The notes under the pieces were generated by a model that searched no databases, was not told the origin of the DNA, and worked only from the letters and a program-made list of their open reading frames with translations. A stretch of 64,000 bases of DNA, from positions 13,193,385 to 13,257,384 of the forward strand of contig NC_088295.1 in assembly GCF_032854445.1 (NCBI RefSeq). The letters run 5' to 3'. Numbering within the stretch: position 1 is the first letter of the stretch; every line of letters begins with the position of its first letter. Made by a program: the position numbers and the translations under genes. The DNA comes from Liolophura sinensis. Taxonomy: Eukaryota > Mollusca > Polyplacophora > Chitonida > Chitonidae. Shown one piece after another: positions 27,001-39,714 of the stretch.

Positions 27001-30000
27001 AATATGTATATCCTTCCGATTTCAATATATTCGAACTAAACGGTACGGCATATTGTATGTATGTATACTTGGGGGTTCAACGTTGTACTTAACAATTTTT
27101 CAGTGACAGGGAGTCATTAGGTGTGTGAACATATACTGTGTCTTCTTGTGCCACTGAAGCACCATGCAGGTGCTCACCAGACATGACCCTCACTCAGTCA
27201 CATTATACTGACACCGGTCCAACCAGTCATGTTTCCTTGCTCTAACCTCTGGGTGCCAAGTGAAGCAGCAGCAAGTATCATCTTTAAAGTTTTTGGTATA
27301 GGGATATTGTTTATTTATTTATTTATTTATTTATTTATTTGATTGGTGTTTAACGCGGTACTCAAGAATATTTCTCTTATATGACGGTGGCCAGCATTAT
27401 GGTGGGAGGAAACCGCTCACAGCCCGGGGGAAACCCACGACCATCCGCAAGTTCTTGACAGACCTTTCCTCGTACGGCCGGAGAGGAAGCCAGCATGGGC
27501 TGGACTTGAACTCACAGCGACCGTATTGGTGAGGCCCCTAAAGATATTGTCATGGCCTTGTACATAGTTTGCCCGTCTGTTAGTCCTAACATAACTTACT
27601 GCGATGACTCAACAAAGAATTGTCGTAAACTTGATACTAGTCCTATCTGTAAGGAAATGTTAAGGCACAGTCAGAATTAGATGAGTTCTGTCACAATGTT
27701 CTAAGTCTACAGGAGGAGAGAGTTTAGTATTTTAAGCTATGATGAAACCACTTGTTTACTTTTGTTTCAGACCTTTGGACCCCGAGGTTGTTGAAACGAA
27801 CAATATCACCGGAACAGTAAGATGATAATATTTCTCGTAATACTTAAAGCTGATGATTTTTTTTTCACTGAATGTCCAGCATAATATTTAGCTCGAGTGA
27901 CACAGAGTTTTCGTATTTCGTATACGTCGGGATGGCGTGATGTTACGTAATATATTTAACTTAGTTGTTTCAAAGATCGTTTACTCGCCACGATATGGCT
28001 GAAATATTGCCGATGTGGCGTTAAGCCATAATCATTCATTCATTCAAAGATCGTTTCAAAGATCGTACACGTCACAAAGATTATATAGTGATATAACTAT
28101 CGTGCATCACAGATTGTACACCATTATATTTAACTGTGGTGTCGCACAGAGTGTACACAGAGTGTATACACCTGCGTATGTTGTAAAATAATGGCGCTGA
28201 AATGCACATGCAGTGATCGCATTGTGATGAATGCGATACTTGCCCTGTTTCAGTGCGAGGTTGACCTGGTGCATGTCCGGTGTTCGGCTTACAATAACGC
28301 TAGTCTACCTCACATTCTAGAACAGGAGAATGGGGTGGCCGTTCAGGGCACCATCAAACTGCCAGAGAAAAAAGTCCAAAATCCGGAGATGGACGTCAAT
28401 ACACCTTCGTCAAAGGGTAGCCTAGGTAACCAGATTTAATACCAATTATTTCTTCGCCTCTTTTGTAAAAACAGTTGAGCTTTTTTTGTCTTAAGCAAAT
28501 GTGGTATAATTAGCTAAGCAAATTAAAGTCTATGTAATCTTTGACGTTTCAAGAGACATTCTATGTTTTGGCAAATAAATTCAGGACTTCAACAGTTTAT
28601 TCAACTTAAAACGTTTCGTGAATCCGGACGCTGTGGTGCACTCCGGAAACCCCTGTTTCCTACATCCATAAACCTTGTGCCGCCGTCATGTAAGAGTGCG
28701 GCGTTAAACAGCTATGAAACAAACAATTAAACAGGCAAATAAGTATATAAAAACAGCACTTTTAATATTCGCTTGCTTGCAGAAATGAAAAATATTAACT
28801 GGTATAAAAATCGCTTAAAATAACAAATATTTACATTTTCTTTTTGTTTTACATAAGCTGCATATGAAGGTTCCATTGTTGTGATTCTTTATGTCAATAT
28901 TTATTTATTTTTTTTTTTGATTGATTAATACTCAAGAATAACCGTACTCAAGAATATTTCACTTATACGACACCGGCTTTATGCCAATATGCACTGAAAA
29001 AAGGTGGGTTATATGAGCCCTATCAGTTAGAATTTTTCAGGATGTTATTGTCTGTTGAGAAGCAGATGGTCACTCAGGTTTCTTCTCACCCTGCAGGTCT
29101 CTACGTTGTTTTTTATCTGGTTGTGACGTCAGCCTTCGCTTCTGTTACCGTCCCGTATAACGCTCTGATAGCTGACAAGTCACACCCGTCTCAGAGAGGT
29201 ACAGCCATTTACTAACGCCGCGTTCACACGGGGAATGCAACTACTCAAGTCAAAAAAAAAAAAAAATCATTTCATTCGAGTTGTTTGCTTTCAAATAAAT
29301 CGACCGAAAGATGACGCATTTTGATTTTGTTGAATTCTGTTAACTGGTACGACAAAACGCATCCTGTCAATGCAGCTTCGCGATTTGTTAAAATCTGATA
29401 GTCCGCGTGTACAACAAATTCAACCGTGTGAACAACGCTTACATAAATGTATTTTTTGTTTTTCCTCTCTCTTTTCTATACTACTCATAGTGCTAATTTC
29501 AAGCCGAATATCATTTGTTATGCCCTCGTCTCCATCCTGTATTCTCTATATGAAGTTTCGCTAAAAAAGAGTGTTCTAGATTACGTAGTATATACCTATA
29601 TCTGATTAACGGAAAGCTGAGGTAGTCCATTAACCAGTCTTACAATCTGCACACTCGTTGTGAACTTGAACACTTAACTGGGTATTCTGCTGATGTTATT
29701 TGGTGGTCCCTGTCTATATATCCGTTTGACCTATGTCTGTATATACCTCCTTCAGGGTTCAACTCTGGCGTTATGGGAGCAATGATTTTGCTGGGTAACC
29801 TCTCAGGAGCCGGGATAGGAATCTGCCTGATGGTAACTTTGACACAGTTCATGATCTCTTATGTTTTTTTCAATGCAGAACAAACTCGTGTCTGATTGGT
29901 AGACACAGGTGATACAGGAGATTCTAGGTTAAATCATATGATGGTCACACCTGAGAGCAGGCAGATTTTTATATGGTTCCAAAAATCAGAAACAGCCAAT

Positions 30001-33000
30001 CTAGCTCGGCTGTGATTCGGTCACGTTTAAGACTGCTTCTTTCCAATATTTAGCTTCATATGATTGTTCACTGTGCAAGCGTTTGACATGGTCAGGAGTA
30101 AATTTGTCCACTATAGGAGTACGAATCTGATTGTTACAGTCTGATGCATTCAGTTACACCAAGACTGCGTGTGAAAGCATTCAGTGTTCAGTAGAGACTT
30201 TACATCACTGTTACGAAATCACTAATGGTCTGTTCTTATTTCTTGTGTAGAAAATTGGTATATTCAGCACATATGGTTGTATGATCGGGGTCATACTACT
30301 GTGTATACTCATAACCTGCCTGACCACCTCAGAGACCCCCGGGAAAAATCCCGGGGAACCACTGGGTAAGTAAATGACAGTAGCAATGCTGACAATTTCA
30401 TTGTCGGTGAAATCACGCGTTACAGAGAAATTAGGATGTCATTGTGCAGATAGACTGGTATTTGTGTGTCCTTGATATCCTTTGAAGGAAATTCCCGTTG
30501 GGTCCATACATGAACTGTATCCCATCACCTGACATACATATGTCATAATCTCAGTACAAAATATGGATACCGTTATCATTTTTATACATTCAACGGTGCT
30601 CGTAGGGTTTTTATGCGGTTTTACCTTCTATGGAGACCACTAGTCTAACATCATGCAATAATGGCATTTTAGACTGTACCCCACAAGTAGGAAAGTTCGT
30701 TAGTAATGTGCCAAAGTAGGGAGTTTTACCCCAGGCAATCTGGTTTTCATCACCCATGAAAACTGGCCGCCATGGGATAAGTCAACAAATCCTGAGAATG
30801 TCTTTAGACAACAATCATGTCAGTTATCATTTAATCGTTAAGTATGGAAGCCAGATAAGGCTATCATCGTACTAACGTAGCAGCGTACCATCGCCTATCA
30901 TCAAGGGACGAAACGGTCGTACGAAGCGATGGTTCGATGCTAGCATCGTGTCATCGCTTCGTGCCATCGTACCATTGCTTCGTGCCATCGCCGGGTGATG
31001 GAACTATAGTACGATGGTTCGATGATGGCCTTATTCGGCTTACGTAGTTAAGACATATATGAAGTATTGGCTCACACACAGCCTCAAACAGGGAATCTAC
31101 CTGAAATTCATGTCGGACATCCATATTGATAGACACCTGATATATTTCGACGCATAGATCCTACTTTTACCTTACATAGCGTTTTTGGAAATTGGCTGTT
31201 TTTCAGCAAACACAAGTACAAACATAGGGGCCTATACATTTGCAGGTAACGTTTGAAATTGTTCGTCAGTTACTATCCTACAAGACTGACCCATACCACC
31301 ATTCTAATGTGGCGTTAAAGCCCAAATAATTAAGTTAATAAAATAAATATGTGCAGATTACCTTGTATAACTGACCAGATGTAATAATGACAGATGGCGG
31401 TTTGCCATCGACATTTTATCTAGTATTTCAGAGCTTGAGGTCAGATATCAGTAGACTCTATGTAATTAATTGAAAGTATCGTGTTTTTCTGTAGGATTCG
31501 GTACAATATTCTGTGGATTCTGGCAGCCTTTGACAGGTAAGACCGTACAGGGTGACGTATATATATTTACCAACGGATCTAACCCTGATGTCCATGGGAT
31601 ATAATACCCTCGATAAAGAACTGATCTATAAGATTTAAGGAAATGGCACTGACCAGATATAACCAATGAGTGTATGTTATTTTTCGGCTATATTTCGGCT
31701 TTCCAAGCGTTTCATGAAGCTGGGAGCCTCGATGAAAAACATAATAGAATACATATTATACATATTGATTCTTCAGTTAATTCTATTTATAAAATAAGTT
31801 GGATGACATTCCTGCAGTTCGGAATGCGGAGAGATATTGACTGATTTAATGTCAGGGGTATCAGTAGGTGAATGGTGTGAATGATAAGAGAACGGATTAC
31901 TATAGTCACCGCAGCCAATACATGCATCAGAATAAAAGGTTTGACTTTCAGATCATGACTTCCGGTGGGTGTTTCTGACCCGGTTTCTCATGCAGCAAGG
32001 CGTCTCCACGGTAACGGCGTAAGTCAATGCGCACATCTCTCTATAAGCAGTAGCCATCTGCTTCCATTAAGCTAACAGGTGAAATCTATAGGCTAAGTAT
32101 TATAGGCCTATAGATGCTCTGAGAAATTTCGAAGAAATAATGTAATCAATGCATCATAAACAGCGTTTTAGGACAGAGATACTGCGTGTATAGATCCATT
32201 ATGTAACAGTGCATGATCCCGTAAATTGTTACTATACACTCATCGATACTGCGTACCCTCATTTGTTATCATATAAACTAATACATGAAAGGAGAGGCAC
32301 ATTTTCCAAGCAGGTTGATTAAAACGGCAAAGGGGTGGGTTTGGATACTTGTATTTTGCAAGCTTTTGGAGTAGAATTCTATTGATTTCTAGAAGTACTA
32401 AGTTACCGGAGTAACGGTTAGATTAGGATTCTCTCGTGTCTCACATGTGGGTTTCAAAGTATTGGTCAGGTATGAAAATGGCATTAAAAAAAGTGTTTTT
32501 GTAAGTGAGTGAGTGCTTGGGGTTTAACGTCGTTCTCAACAATTTTTCAGTCATATGACGACGAAGGAATCATTAGGGTGCATGTACGTGTAATGTGCCT
32601 CCTTGTTGCAGGACGGATTTCCACCGCTCTTTTATTTAGTGCTGCCTCACTGAGACGACTTACCGAAGGCAAGCAAGCCGCCCCGCCCGAGCCATTATAC
32701 TGATACGGGTCAACCAGTCGTTGCACTATCTCCTTCATGCCGAACGCCAAGCGAGGAAGTTACAACTTCCTCTTTTAAAGTCTTAGGTGTGACTCGATCA
32801 AGGATTGATCCTGGATCTACCGGTCCCGAAGCGGACGCTCTACCAACTAAGTGTTTTTGTCAGTCTTAGTTATCTTTAGATATTGATGTATGGTAGAGTC
32901 TTGAAACATTGGCTAGGTTTGGATTTTGCTGTATTGTGCTTTCAGGAGAGTTGCTTATATTTGGATTTTGATGTCTTGCAGATTTTTGGAATATTGGTTG

Positions 33001-35330
33001 AGTGACATGGTCAATTTGCCGAACTGTTGGACACCCCAAACATCCGTTGGTCTTCTTCTAATTCCACTGTTGTCAGCTGCCGCCATTTGGTAAGACCAGA
33101 TAGCAGTTTTGGTGTATATATATCGACAAATTACAAGTTTTGGCGTGCATGATAAGTCTTGTGTTGTACACAGCGTTGAAGCTCTAAGGCCTTTGTGTGG
33201 TTGACGACGTTTTGCAGGGCATACTTAACTGTTATCTGTAAGCCCGCCTTTCTCTTATTGATTAAGCCATAGTGCTATAGGGGGCGTTTAAGATAATAAC
33301 TAGTATTTAGGCATTCACATGAACAGTTAGAATAAAACTCCAATAATTGACATGAGGCAAGATTTCACCTGTTTGGTGTTACCGTTTGGTGATTATTACA
33401 CTATCGCTGTTCTGGTTTTACCCTCCATGCTACAGCCTGATGTATAAATATGGTTTAAATCATTTAGTCGTTCCATTGACCATTCCAGCTCAGTCTTGTG
33501 TGGCATCCTGTCGGACAGATTAGGCCGGCGTAAACCCTTAGTCATTACCTCAGGTAAGCTAGAATAGTCCAACATACTATGTGAAATTCATGTGTATATT
33601 GTCAGTGTTTCATGCCAACTTAAAGCAATTTGATTATAAATGAAGACAGCCAATCGAACCTATGGGGGTGTTAACAGTGGTCCGCAGGACAAGGACGATC
33701 ACCAGCAAGGCTGCATATTGTTTATAGTAACGACTGAATAAAACTTTTGTGTCTTGAAAGGATTTGAACTGTTTAAATTGTTCAAACTCATGATTCTACT
33801 CATTTCCATTCACTCGTACATTTCTAGCGCTGCTCATGTGTGGGACTTCATGTGTCCTGGCCTTCATCCGAGGTTCATACGCTTATTACATTGCTTTCGT
33901 CATGTCATTCTTCTTCGGTGAGTCACTATGAATATTACCAGTTACCTGTGACAACTTGCCAACCACCAACAATAAAACAATAAGTCAATCCATTCCCTTC
34001 GACAATGATATCTCTGGCGTTAAGTCGGTGGGTTCGCAAGGTACTGGGCAAAGTGTGGTAGTTTCTCTCGAGCACAGCGCTTTCCTCTTCAAAAACTTGG
34101 TGAATGAATACGAGATTTTGTACATGGTGTTGTAGAATCCAAGTTTTCAGACAAAAATTATCCCAGTCAGGAGGGTTGACTACAGACGTTAAAACTGATT
34201 TTATTTATTTATTTGATTTAATTTGATTGGTGTTTTACGCCGTACACAAGAATATTTCTCGCATATGACGGCGGCCAACATTATGCTGGGAGGAAATCGA
34301 GCAGAGCCTGAGGGAAACACACGACCGTCCGCAGGTTGCTGACAGACCTTCTCCCGTATGGCCGGAGAGAAAGACAGCATGAGCTGGACCTCTAGCGACC
34401 ACATTTGTGAGACGCTACTGGGTCATTACGTCGCGCTGGCGTGCTCACCACTTCGGCCACGGAGGCCCCCAAATGACCTACAGCGTTCGTTAAAAACGAA
34501 TGAATGATCGTGATTATAAATGTGTATATGAATATATATACCTTTTTCAAAGCGAGGTCATTTCTCTCTCTCAAGACTGTGCCACTCAAAACCATGAATT
34601 GTTTATTGTAAGCAATTCACTTATATTCACTTATATATTAACCATATGTATCATGTACAGTATAACTATTTTCTCTCAATTCTTATATTGCAGGGCTGGG
34701 ATTTGGTTCATTTCAGTCAGTGGATTTCGCCATTGTAATGGATATTTTACCTGCTGAACGTGACAAGGCAAAGGATATTGCGGTCTGGCATCAGGTGAGC
34801 GTAATCAGAGCAGCATAATTAAAAATATATTTTAGTGACAAAATTAGTATAATGGTTTAAGAAAAATGGGTTTCCGTCATTCTTTGTGCGAATCGTGAAT
34901 GTAAAGGCTTCCACAGCGGTTAACGCAGTTGTGGATATTATATTTAAATACACAGACTACATCCGGAACTATATGTAACTATATATCTAATGTATATAAT
35001 ATCGTTACCGGAAGTACGTAAAGTAAATTGAATTTAGGTCACTCTCTCGTCGCTAGTCCATCGTACTGGTAAACTGGCGCCCTTCCAGGCGTGCATGTAT
35101 GGTGCTTCCATTTAACTACTTGGGTGAAATGATTTACAACTGCGTTTTTCTCCTGACAGGCACTGGTTCTTCCCCAAGCTCTGGCAACGCCCATAGGCGG
35201 AATGGTGTTGGATATCTTTGAGCACGTAAACTGTGAAATTGGACTTGGTTACATTATTTTGTTTTTGATGACTTCATCATATTTCTTTCTAAGCGGTGCC
35301 TTTGTACTTAAAATCAGAGGTGTTCGATAG
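24099..35330 (+). CDS. Major facilitator superfamily transporter, GPH/SLC45-like, complete, 514 residues
   Basis: Exons (coding): 24099-24127 (exon starts 24035), 25353-25480, 25977-26057, 26403-26508, 26826-26870, 27771-27816, 28254-28425, 29097-29198, 29756-29832, 30251-30365, 31495-31536, 31952-32018, 32982-33089, 33489-33553, 33828-33917, 34694-34794, 35160-35330. All introns are GT-AG and phases agree, giving 1545 nt with stop TAG. Twelve hydrophobic segments are visible: TM1 ~31-52, TM2 ~67-89, TM3 ~105-125, TM4 ~204-224, TM5 ~240-262, TM6 ~268-290, and six more after ~318. The two MFS loop signatures are GMKSDRLQSRYGRRRP (90-105) and GILSDRLGRRKP (378-389). The first resembles the RxGRRRP of SLC45/sucrose-type carriers, which suggests a sugar or other small polar solute moved with a cation; the substrate is unknown. 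A ~75-residue loop between TM3 and TM4 carries two N-glycosylation sequons (N141-I-T, N160-A-S) and a Cys pair (146, 155). It is a plasma or organelle membrane protein. Family is sure; subgroup is not. Confidence 0.9.
25577..25632 (+). pseudogene. Decayed partial copy of transporter coding exon 2
   Basis: This intronic segment repeats the exon-2 stretch at about 25410-25465. GGGTGTCAGTGTTGAACCTC parallels GGGTGTTACTGTTGAACCTC of the exon. Its translation RVSVLNLSWHGFILLLF mirrors RVLLLNLSWYGVSLMLL of TM1. Between exon and copy, a second duplicate of the exon end and donor occurs at about 25535-25558 (TGTCCGTGGAGGTTGAGTAG against TGTCCGTGGAGGGTGAGTAG). No acceptor precedes the copy, so it is probably not used. 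Confidence 0.6.
27069..27295 (-). mobile_element. SINE-B, old diverged copy
   Basis: The copy has the reverse 3' module (GGGGGTTCAACGTTGTACTT, then CAATTTTTCAGTGACAGGGA), then CATTATACTGACACCGGTCC and CATCTTTAAAG. These match in order the two younger SINE-B copies at 32503 and 56812 with many changes. It lies in a transporter intron. Confidence 0.7.
27311..27542 (-). mobile_element. SINE-A, minus strand, with target-site duplication
   Basis: A (TTTA)n tail leads into GATTGGTGTTTAACGCGG and the full body, ending near GGTGAGGCCCCT. The outermost tRNA head is lost or truncated. GATATTGT at 27303-27310 and again at 27543-27550 is a likely 8-bp target-site duplication. Confidence 0.85.
27986..28047 (+). 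mobile_element. SINE-C 3' end
   Basis: ACGATATGGCTGAAATATTG followed by CCGATGTGGCGTTAAGCC and an (ATTC)n tail. It is a third tail type that aligns with the SINE-A and SINE-B 3' modules. Similar remnants occur at about 28655-28730 and 31285-31345. Confidence 0.7.
28893..28985 (-). mobile_element. SINE-A fragment with a partly repeated 3' module
   Basis: A T-rich tail is followed by ATTAATACTCAAGAATA and immediately CCGTACTCAAGAATATTTCA, so the module start is duplicated. It breaks off after CACTTATACGACACCGGC. It lies in a transporter intron. Confidence 0.7.
30838..31051. mobile_element. Fold-back (MITE-like) element bounded by TTAA
   Basis: The left arm AAGCCAGATAAGGCTATCATCG (30848-30869) matches the reverse complement of the right arm at 31020-31041 with few mismatches, and both ends run out to TTAA (30838-30841, 31048-31051). 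At the centre a 42-bp palindrome (30921-30962) has an 11-bp outer stem ACGAAGCGATG, a 3-nt mismatch and the perfect core CGATGCTAGCATCG. There is no coding capacity. It lies in the intron between transporter exons 10 and 11. TTAA flanks are typical of piggyBac-like transposons, but the terminal bases do not show the usual CCC start, so the class is uncertain. Confidence 0.6.
31285..31345 (+). mobile_element. SINE-C 3' remnant
   Basis: ACCACCATTCTAATGTGGCG followed by TTAAAGCC and an A/T tail, matching the SINE-C end at 27986 with an altered 5' part. Confidence 0.45.
32503..32848 (-). mobile_element. SINE-B, full-length, young, with 12-bp target-site duplication
   Basis: AAGTGTTTTTGT at 32491-32502 and at 32849-32860 brackets the element exactly. 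Read on the minus strand it starts with a tRNA-like head (TTGGTAGAGCGTCCGCTTCG, then a box B-like GGATCAATCC), then a body, and ends with the 3' module and a CACTCAC-type tail. It lies in the intron before transporter exon 13. Confidence 0.9.
34199..34470 (-). mobile_element. SINE-A, full-length, minus strand
   Basis: The copy runs from the (TTTA)n tail through GATTGGTGTTTTACGCCGTA, the body GGAGGAAATCGAGCAGAGCC, and the reverse tRNA-like head to CACTTCGGCCACGGAGGCCC. It is one of the two most complete copies in the window. It lies in the transporter intron before exon 16. Confidence 0.9.
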
Positions 35331-37200
35331 GCCATCCCCAGCTATATGATCGATGCACTTGTTAATAGTTAACACAGATTTCAACCTTTCTTTGGCATCA
35401 TCGTAGAAGGGTAAAATCAAGAATGATAACACACAATGCAGTATTTAAAATTTACATATGGGTTAGTTATAAGAGGTGTGTAATACTTTATGTAGTTTAG
35501 CTATATAATTCTGACTGGATAAGGACATCATTTCAGGTTCTTTACATGCGAATCATCTTAAAACAAAATTGATAACAAAAACTGGCTGGAAATCAATGTA
35601 ACATGCATACTGAACCCACTTCGGGGATATGTTGTGTTTTGTTTGCATTGAATGTACTCTCTTATCTGCAAAGTTACAAGTCTCAACTTATCCATTTCAT
35701 ATGTTAAAGTCACTTAGTTGGGTCGAGCAGTTGACATATGTATAAGCTATATACACTATTGCGTAACCTGCGGTATTAAGTGAAGCAATTGTTGGTGAGT
35801 GTTGTACCGATACTTCTTTCTAGTATGAACAAGTACAATCACAAAATCACCATGGAGAACATTGCATACGTATCCTAGAGATATGCCACGATGTCACTGA
35901 GATTAGTTTCGTACAACTGAGGTTAATTATTTAATACAACATTCAGTATATATAGAGCATCCACCATCGATTGAAGAAAGGTGTAGTATTCAGCTATGTT
36001 ATCTATATCGGGTGTTATGTTATTGTAGTCTGTTAGAAAGTACATTGTTAGTCAACTGAATATTAAACTTTCACTATATTATCAGTCAGTGTGTGAGAAA
36101 GCAGCGTGTACCTTACATATTAGCTTTTCAAGAACAAACATTTTGTAGAACTTATTGTATTACCTGTGTAATTGTGCATTTTCAGTTGTATGTACTTTTA
36201 TGTTTATAACGTTATGTTCCTTGTAGTTCTTTACACTTGAATATGTACATGAAAGGTTACATACATAGCTGGAAAGAAAAGGCCACAAGATATAAATGTC
36301 TGTAGCATAAATCGTTGTTATTGTTGAGACATTGTTCTTATTTATGAATAAATTATTTCGACTTATATGTTTGCAGTGATGTCTTTTTAAAGGACCAGGG
36401 TTGCATTTTACAGCTAGAGTAACTCGAATGTCCTGAAGGTTAACCATTGTTGCACATCATTTATGACGCTAAGCTGATGTTGACACAAACCATTCTGTGA
36501 AGCAACGGTACTGTGCTTAAAACTTTGGTATGTATATTGAGTTATATATAATGAGGTCCTAATGTGATCTGCATGCAAACAAAATATAAAATGTTTGAAA
36601 TTCCAGAGCAGAGGTCTTTGGTCTTACACGACAAAAGCCTATATGGCGTGTCAGTTGTGTTCCCTGACATCTTCTACCATTAAGAAAATTGAGCAACCTG
36701 GTCTACACATCATGAAGTTATACTACATCCCAGAGACGTTTCAAAGGAGAAATACGTGAAACCCAATCCTTGGTACAACCCTATGTCTGTGCATTGGTTG
36801 CCAGACATGTGGTACATTTGGGCCTATAAACAGCGTGTATATGAATGTCCCTTCAAGGTACAATTACACAATCACATATCACATTACACAAAAACCACGA
36901 TGTACCTCAGCAATGCGGTGGCAGACATATGCCAGGGCAATCACGTTGGTCGCTAACAAAGGTGGAACGTATAATGGATCTCTTTGTCATTGATTTCCGA
37001 TAATTCTGCGACTTTCACATTGCCACCAGGAAGAGAAAACCGTGCGTCCGCATTTGTTCTTTTCAAGAACTTTACTACATAGACTGACTTCATGTTTGCA
37101 AAAAGCCTGACATTTGAATTTACTCCTTTCACCCATGTATGACTATCCAGTTATATATACGTTCATACACTGAAGCACAATGACTCACATTCACGCAGTG
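35331..37200 (+). other. Transporter 3' UTR and flank
   Basis: No gene is recognised after the TAG at 35328-35330. Candidate polyadenylation hexamers are ATTAAA at 36062-36067 and AATAAA at 36347-36352, giving a 3' UTR of about 0.7 or 1.0 kb. Small open frames such as 36756-36956 show no family resemblance. Confidence 0.45.
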
Positions 37201-37309
37201 ATTTATTTATTTAATTGGTATTTTACACCGTTTTACGTAATGACACACGAGCGATTACGCAAGGTAAGAACTAACCTTGGTTTAATCGTCATGTAGGGGC
37301 CTACTGATC

Positions 37310-38220
37310 ATCACATCCTATCCTATATTTCTGCAGTTACAACAAGTTATAGATGCTTACAGGAAAGCTTCATCTACATGTATTTCTCTGGTAAACTTCA
37401 GCAGTTACATCCAGGTACTGAATTTTACAGGAAGCCTTCATCCTCGTGCACTTCTATCGTACACTTCTGAAGATACAGATGCCTTGAGGAAACCGTCATC
37501 CACACGTATTTCAGTTCTGTACTTCCACAGTTAAATCCAGGTGCTAGAGCTTACAGGAAACCTTCATCCGCATGAGGTTCTATCCTACATTTCTGAAGTT
37601 ACAACAATGATTGGAAGCTTACAGGAAACCTTCATCCGCATGAGGTTTTATCCTAAACTTCTGCATGCAGTTACACCAAGTTACAGATGCTTTGAGGAGA
37701 CTTTCATCCACATGTATTTTTATCTTATACTTCTGCAGTTACACCCAGGAACTGAAGCTTAGAGAAAACCTTCATCTCCATGTATATCTATCCTACATTT
37801 CCACAGTTACATCCAGGTACTGAAACTTACAAAAAAACTATTATACGCATGCACTTCTATAACTTCTGCACTTTAGGCCCATACTGTTGCTCACTGGAAA
37901 CTGATACGCATTCCTTACAAAACTTCAGTTTCTTCTGGATAGCAGGGGAGGAAATATATCACGCACACTTCAGTTTTTCACATGTGTATGCAGTTACTTA
38001 TCGGTACTGAATGCAGGAAACCTTACATTTCTATCCTATCACATTTTCAGTCGCTACTTGCTGGCATTGAAGCTAAAGGGAAACAGTCTGAAGGCCTCTT
38101 TCCATTACATTGTGCGCAATTACTCCTCGGTACTAAAGCTGAGAGACCATGCGCAACATGTACGTCCATCACACATTTAAATCTGCAATTAATTAATGGC
38201 ACTGAAACTATACACTAAGG
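37310..38220. repeat. ~65-68 bp degenerate minisatellite
   Basis: Units contain CTTACAGGAAACCTTCATCC, then GCATG-type, CTATCCTACA and TTCTGCAGTTACA in order. Adjacent units at 37551 and 37619 are 68 bp apart and nearly identical; others have drifted. About a dozen units can be followed, with one more relative near 38590-38660 beyond the inserted SINE. Confidence 0.8.
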
Positions 38221-38295
38221 TTTTATCAGGATTTTATATTCTCGCCATGCACATATTTCTGTAGTTACTGCCTGTTTGTGCAATTTCTTCACTGT

Positions 38296-38541
38296 GTTTA
38301 TTTATTTACTTGATTGGTATTTTACGCCGTACTCAAGAACATTTCACTTATACGACGGCGGCCAGCATTATGGTGAGTGGAAACCGGGCACAGCCGGGAT
38401 AGCGGGATAGACCTTCCCACGTACGGTCGGAGAGGAAGCCAGCATGAGCTGGACTTGAACTCACAGCGACCGCATTGGTGCGATACTCATGGGTCATTAC
38501 GCTGCGCTAGCGCCCTAACCAACTGAGCCACGGAGGCCCCC
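38296..38541 (-). mobile_element. SINE-A, full-length, minus strand, with 10-bp target-site duplication
   Basis: TCTTCACTGT at 38286-38295 and 38542-38551 flanks the element. It includes tail, 3' module (ACGCCGTACTCAAGAACATT), body, and the reverse tRNA-like head ending GAGCCACGGAGGCCCC. Perfect flanks argue for a fairly recent insertion. Confidence 0.9.
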
Positions 38542-39639
38542 TCTTCACTGTATTGAAGTTATTAGCAAACCTTACGTTCGTGTTGATTCTCATCACACAA
38601 CCTTCTGCACAGTTACTTCTCGGTACTGAGCTTAGAAGAAAGCCTACATCCACAATAACAATTCCATTACAAACTGTGTAACATCCACTAGTAAAGAGGA
38701 ATGTTATATTGCATATTTCCTTCCTATTTGTGAAGTAGGAAATCTTCCAAGCTGTGTTTCCATCATACGCTTCTTCGGTTACTAAGGTAGCTGTAGTTTT
38801 AATTGGATAACAAAGAATTTTTGCATTTGAAAAAAAATATCAGTCTCTCTTAATTCAACATTTAATGGCTGCTTGAAACATACATCTTCCTATTCGCCTT
38901 ACCCTTAGTCATGTTTTTTGGGTTAACACACACTATATAATATTAAGAAGATTCTTAACAGGCACCGCGCGTCATCACCACAACGGTCTACTGGTGTGAC
39001 AAATGTTCATGTACGTTGCTTTTAATTCCTCACGACCGCTGTTAGGTTTATTGTTAGCCCAGATTATATCCCGGGAGAGGCTCGTACTGCTATAGTTATG
39101 ACAGATATCCATTATTTCACAGATATTCGAGCGTAAAGATCAGCCAGATGGATTGCAAAACGTACAACTCCACGGGACCTGAACGACTAGTGATCTTGAC
39201 TAGTGATACAGAAGTTGTCATTATTCAGCCGGTAATTGCCAACTCTTTGGCGTAACGACTTGCAGAATTCAAACATGTGAACTGTCAATCCATTTCAGTC
39301 GAAAAGTAGAAATGATATATGATTGAAATAGAGCTTATCCTACTTTCCTTCGATGGGTCGATATGATCGATTGTACCGTGTAAACACTGCCTTTAGTACG
39401 TCTATATCGGGGACCTGCGTATGGAAATCAGCTAGACATATACATCTGTGACAATACGAGAGTACTGTTACTCAGCGCTGTGGTTTATCACATTTCAGTT
39501 TAAAGGGTACATCAAAAATCGAAAGTCATTTGTTAAATCTTACAACCATGTATAGGTGACTTCTATAAACATATGTATATTACAGGCCTCTTAGTTACAC
39601 CTCAGTACTAGTCAGGGGTTAAGTGTTACCTTTCTACAG

Positions 39640-39688
39640 TTTATGTTATTTGATTGGTGTTTCAAGCCGCATTTAAGAATATTGCACA
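39640..39688 (-). mobile_element. SINE-A tail fragment
   Basis: TTATTTGATTGGTGTTTCAA followed by GCCGCATTTAAGAATATTGC, the reverse of the family 3' end. It abuts the 21-bp minisatellite. A similar short tail fragment lies at 37201-37236. Confidence 0.6.
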
Positions 39689-39714
39689 TACAAGTGGTTA
39701 AGTCAGTTTTACAA

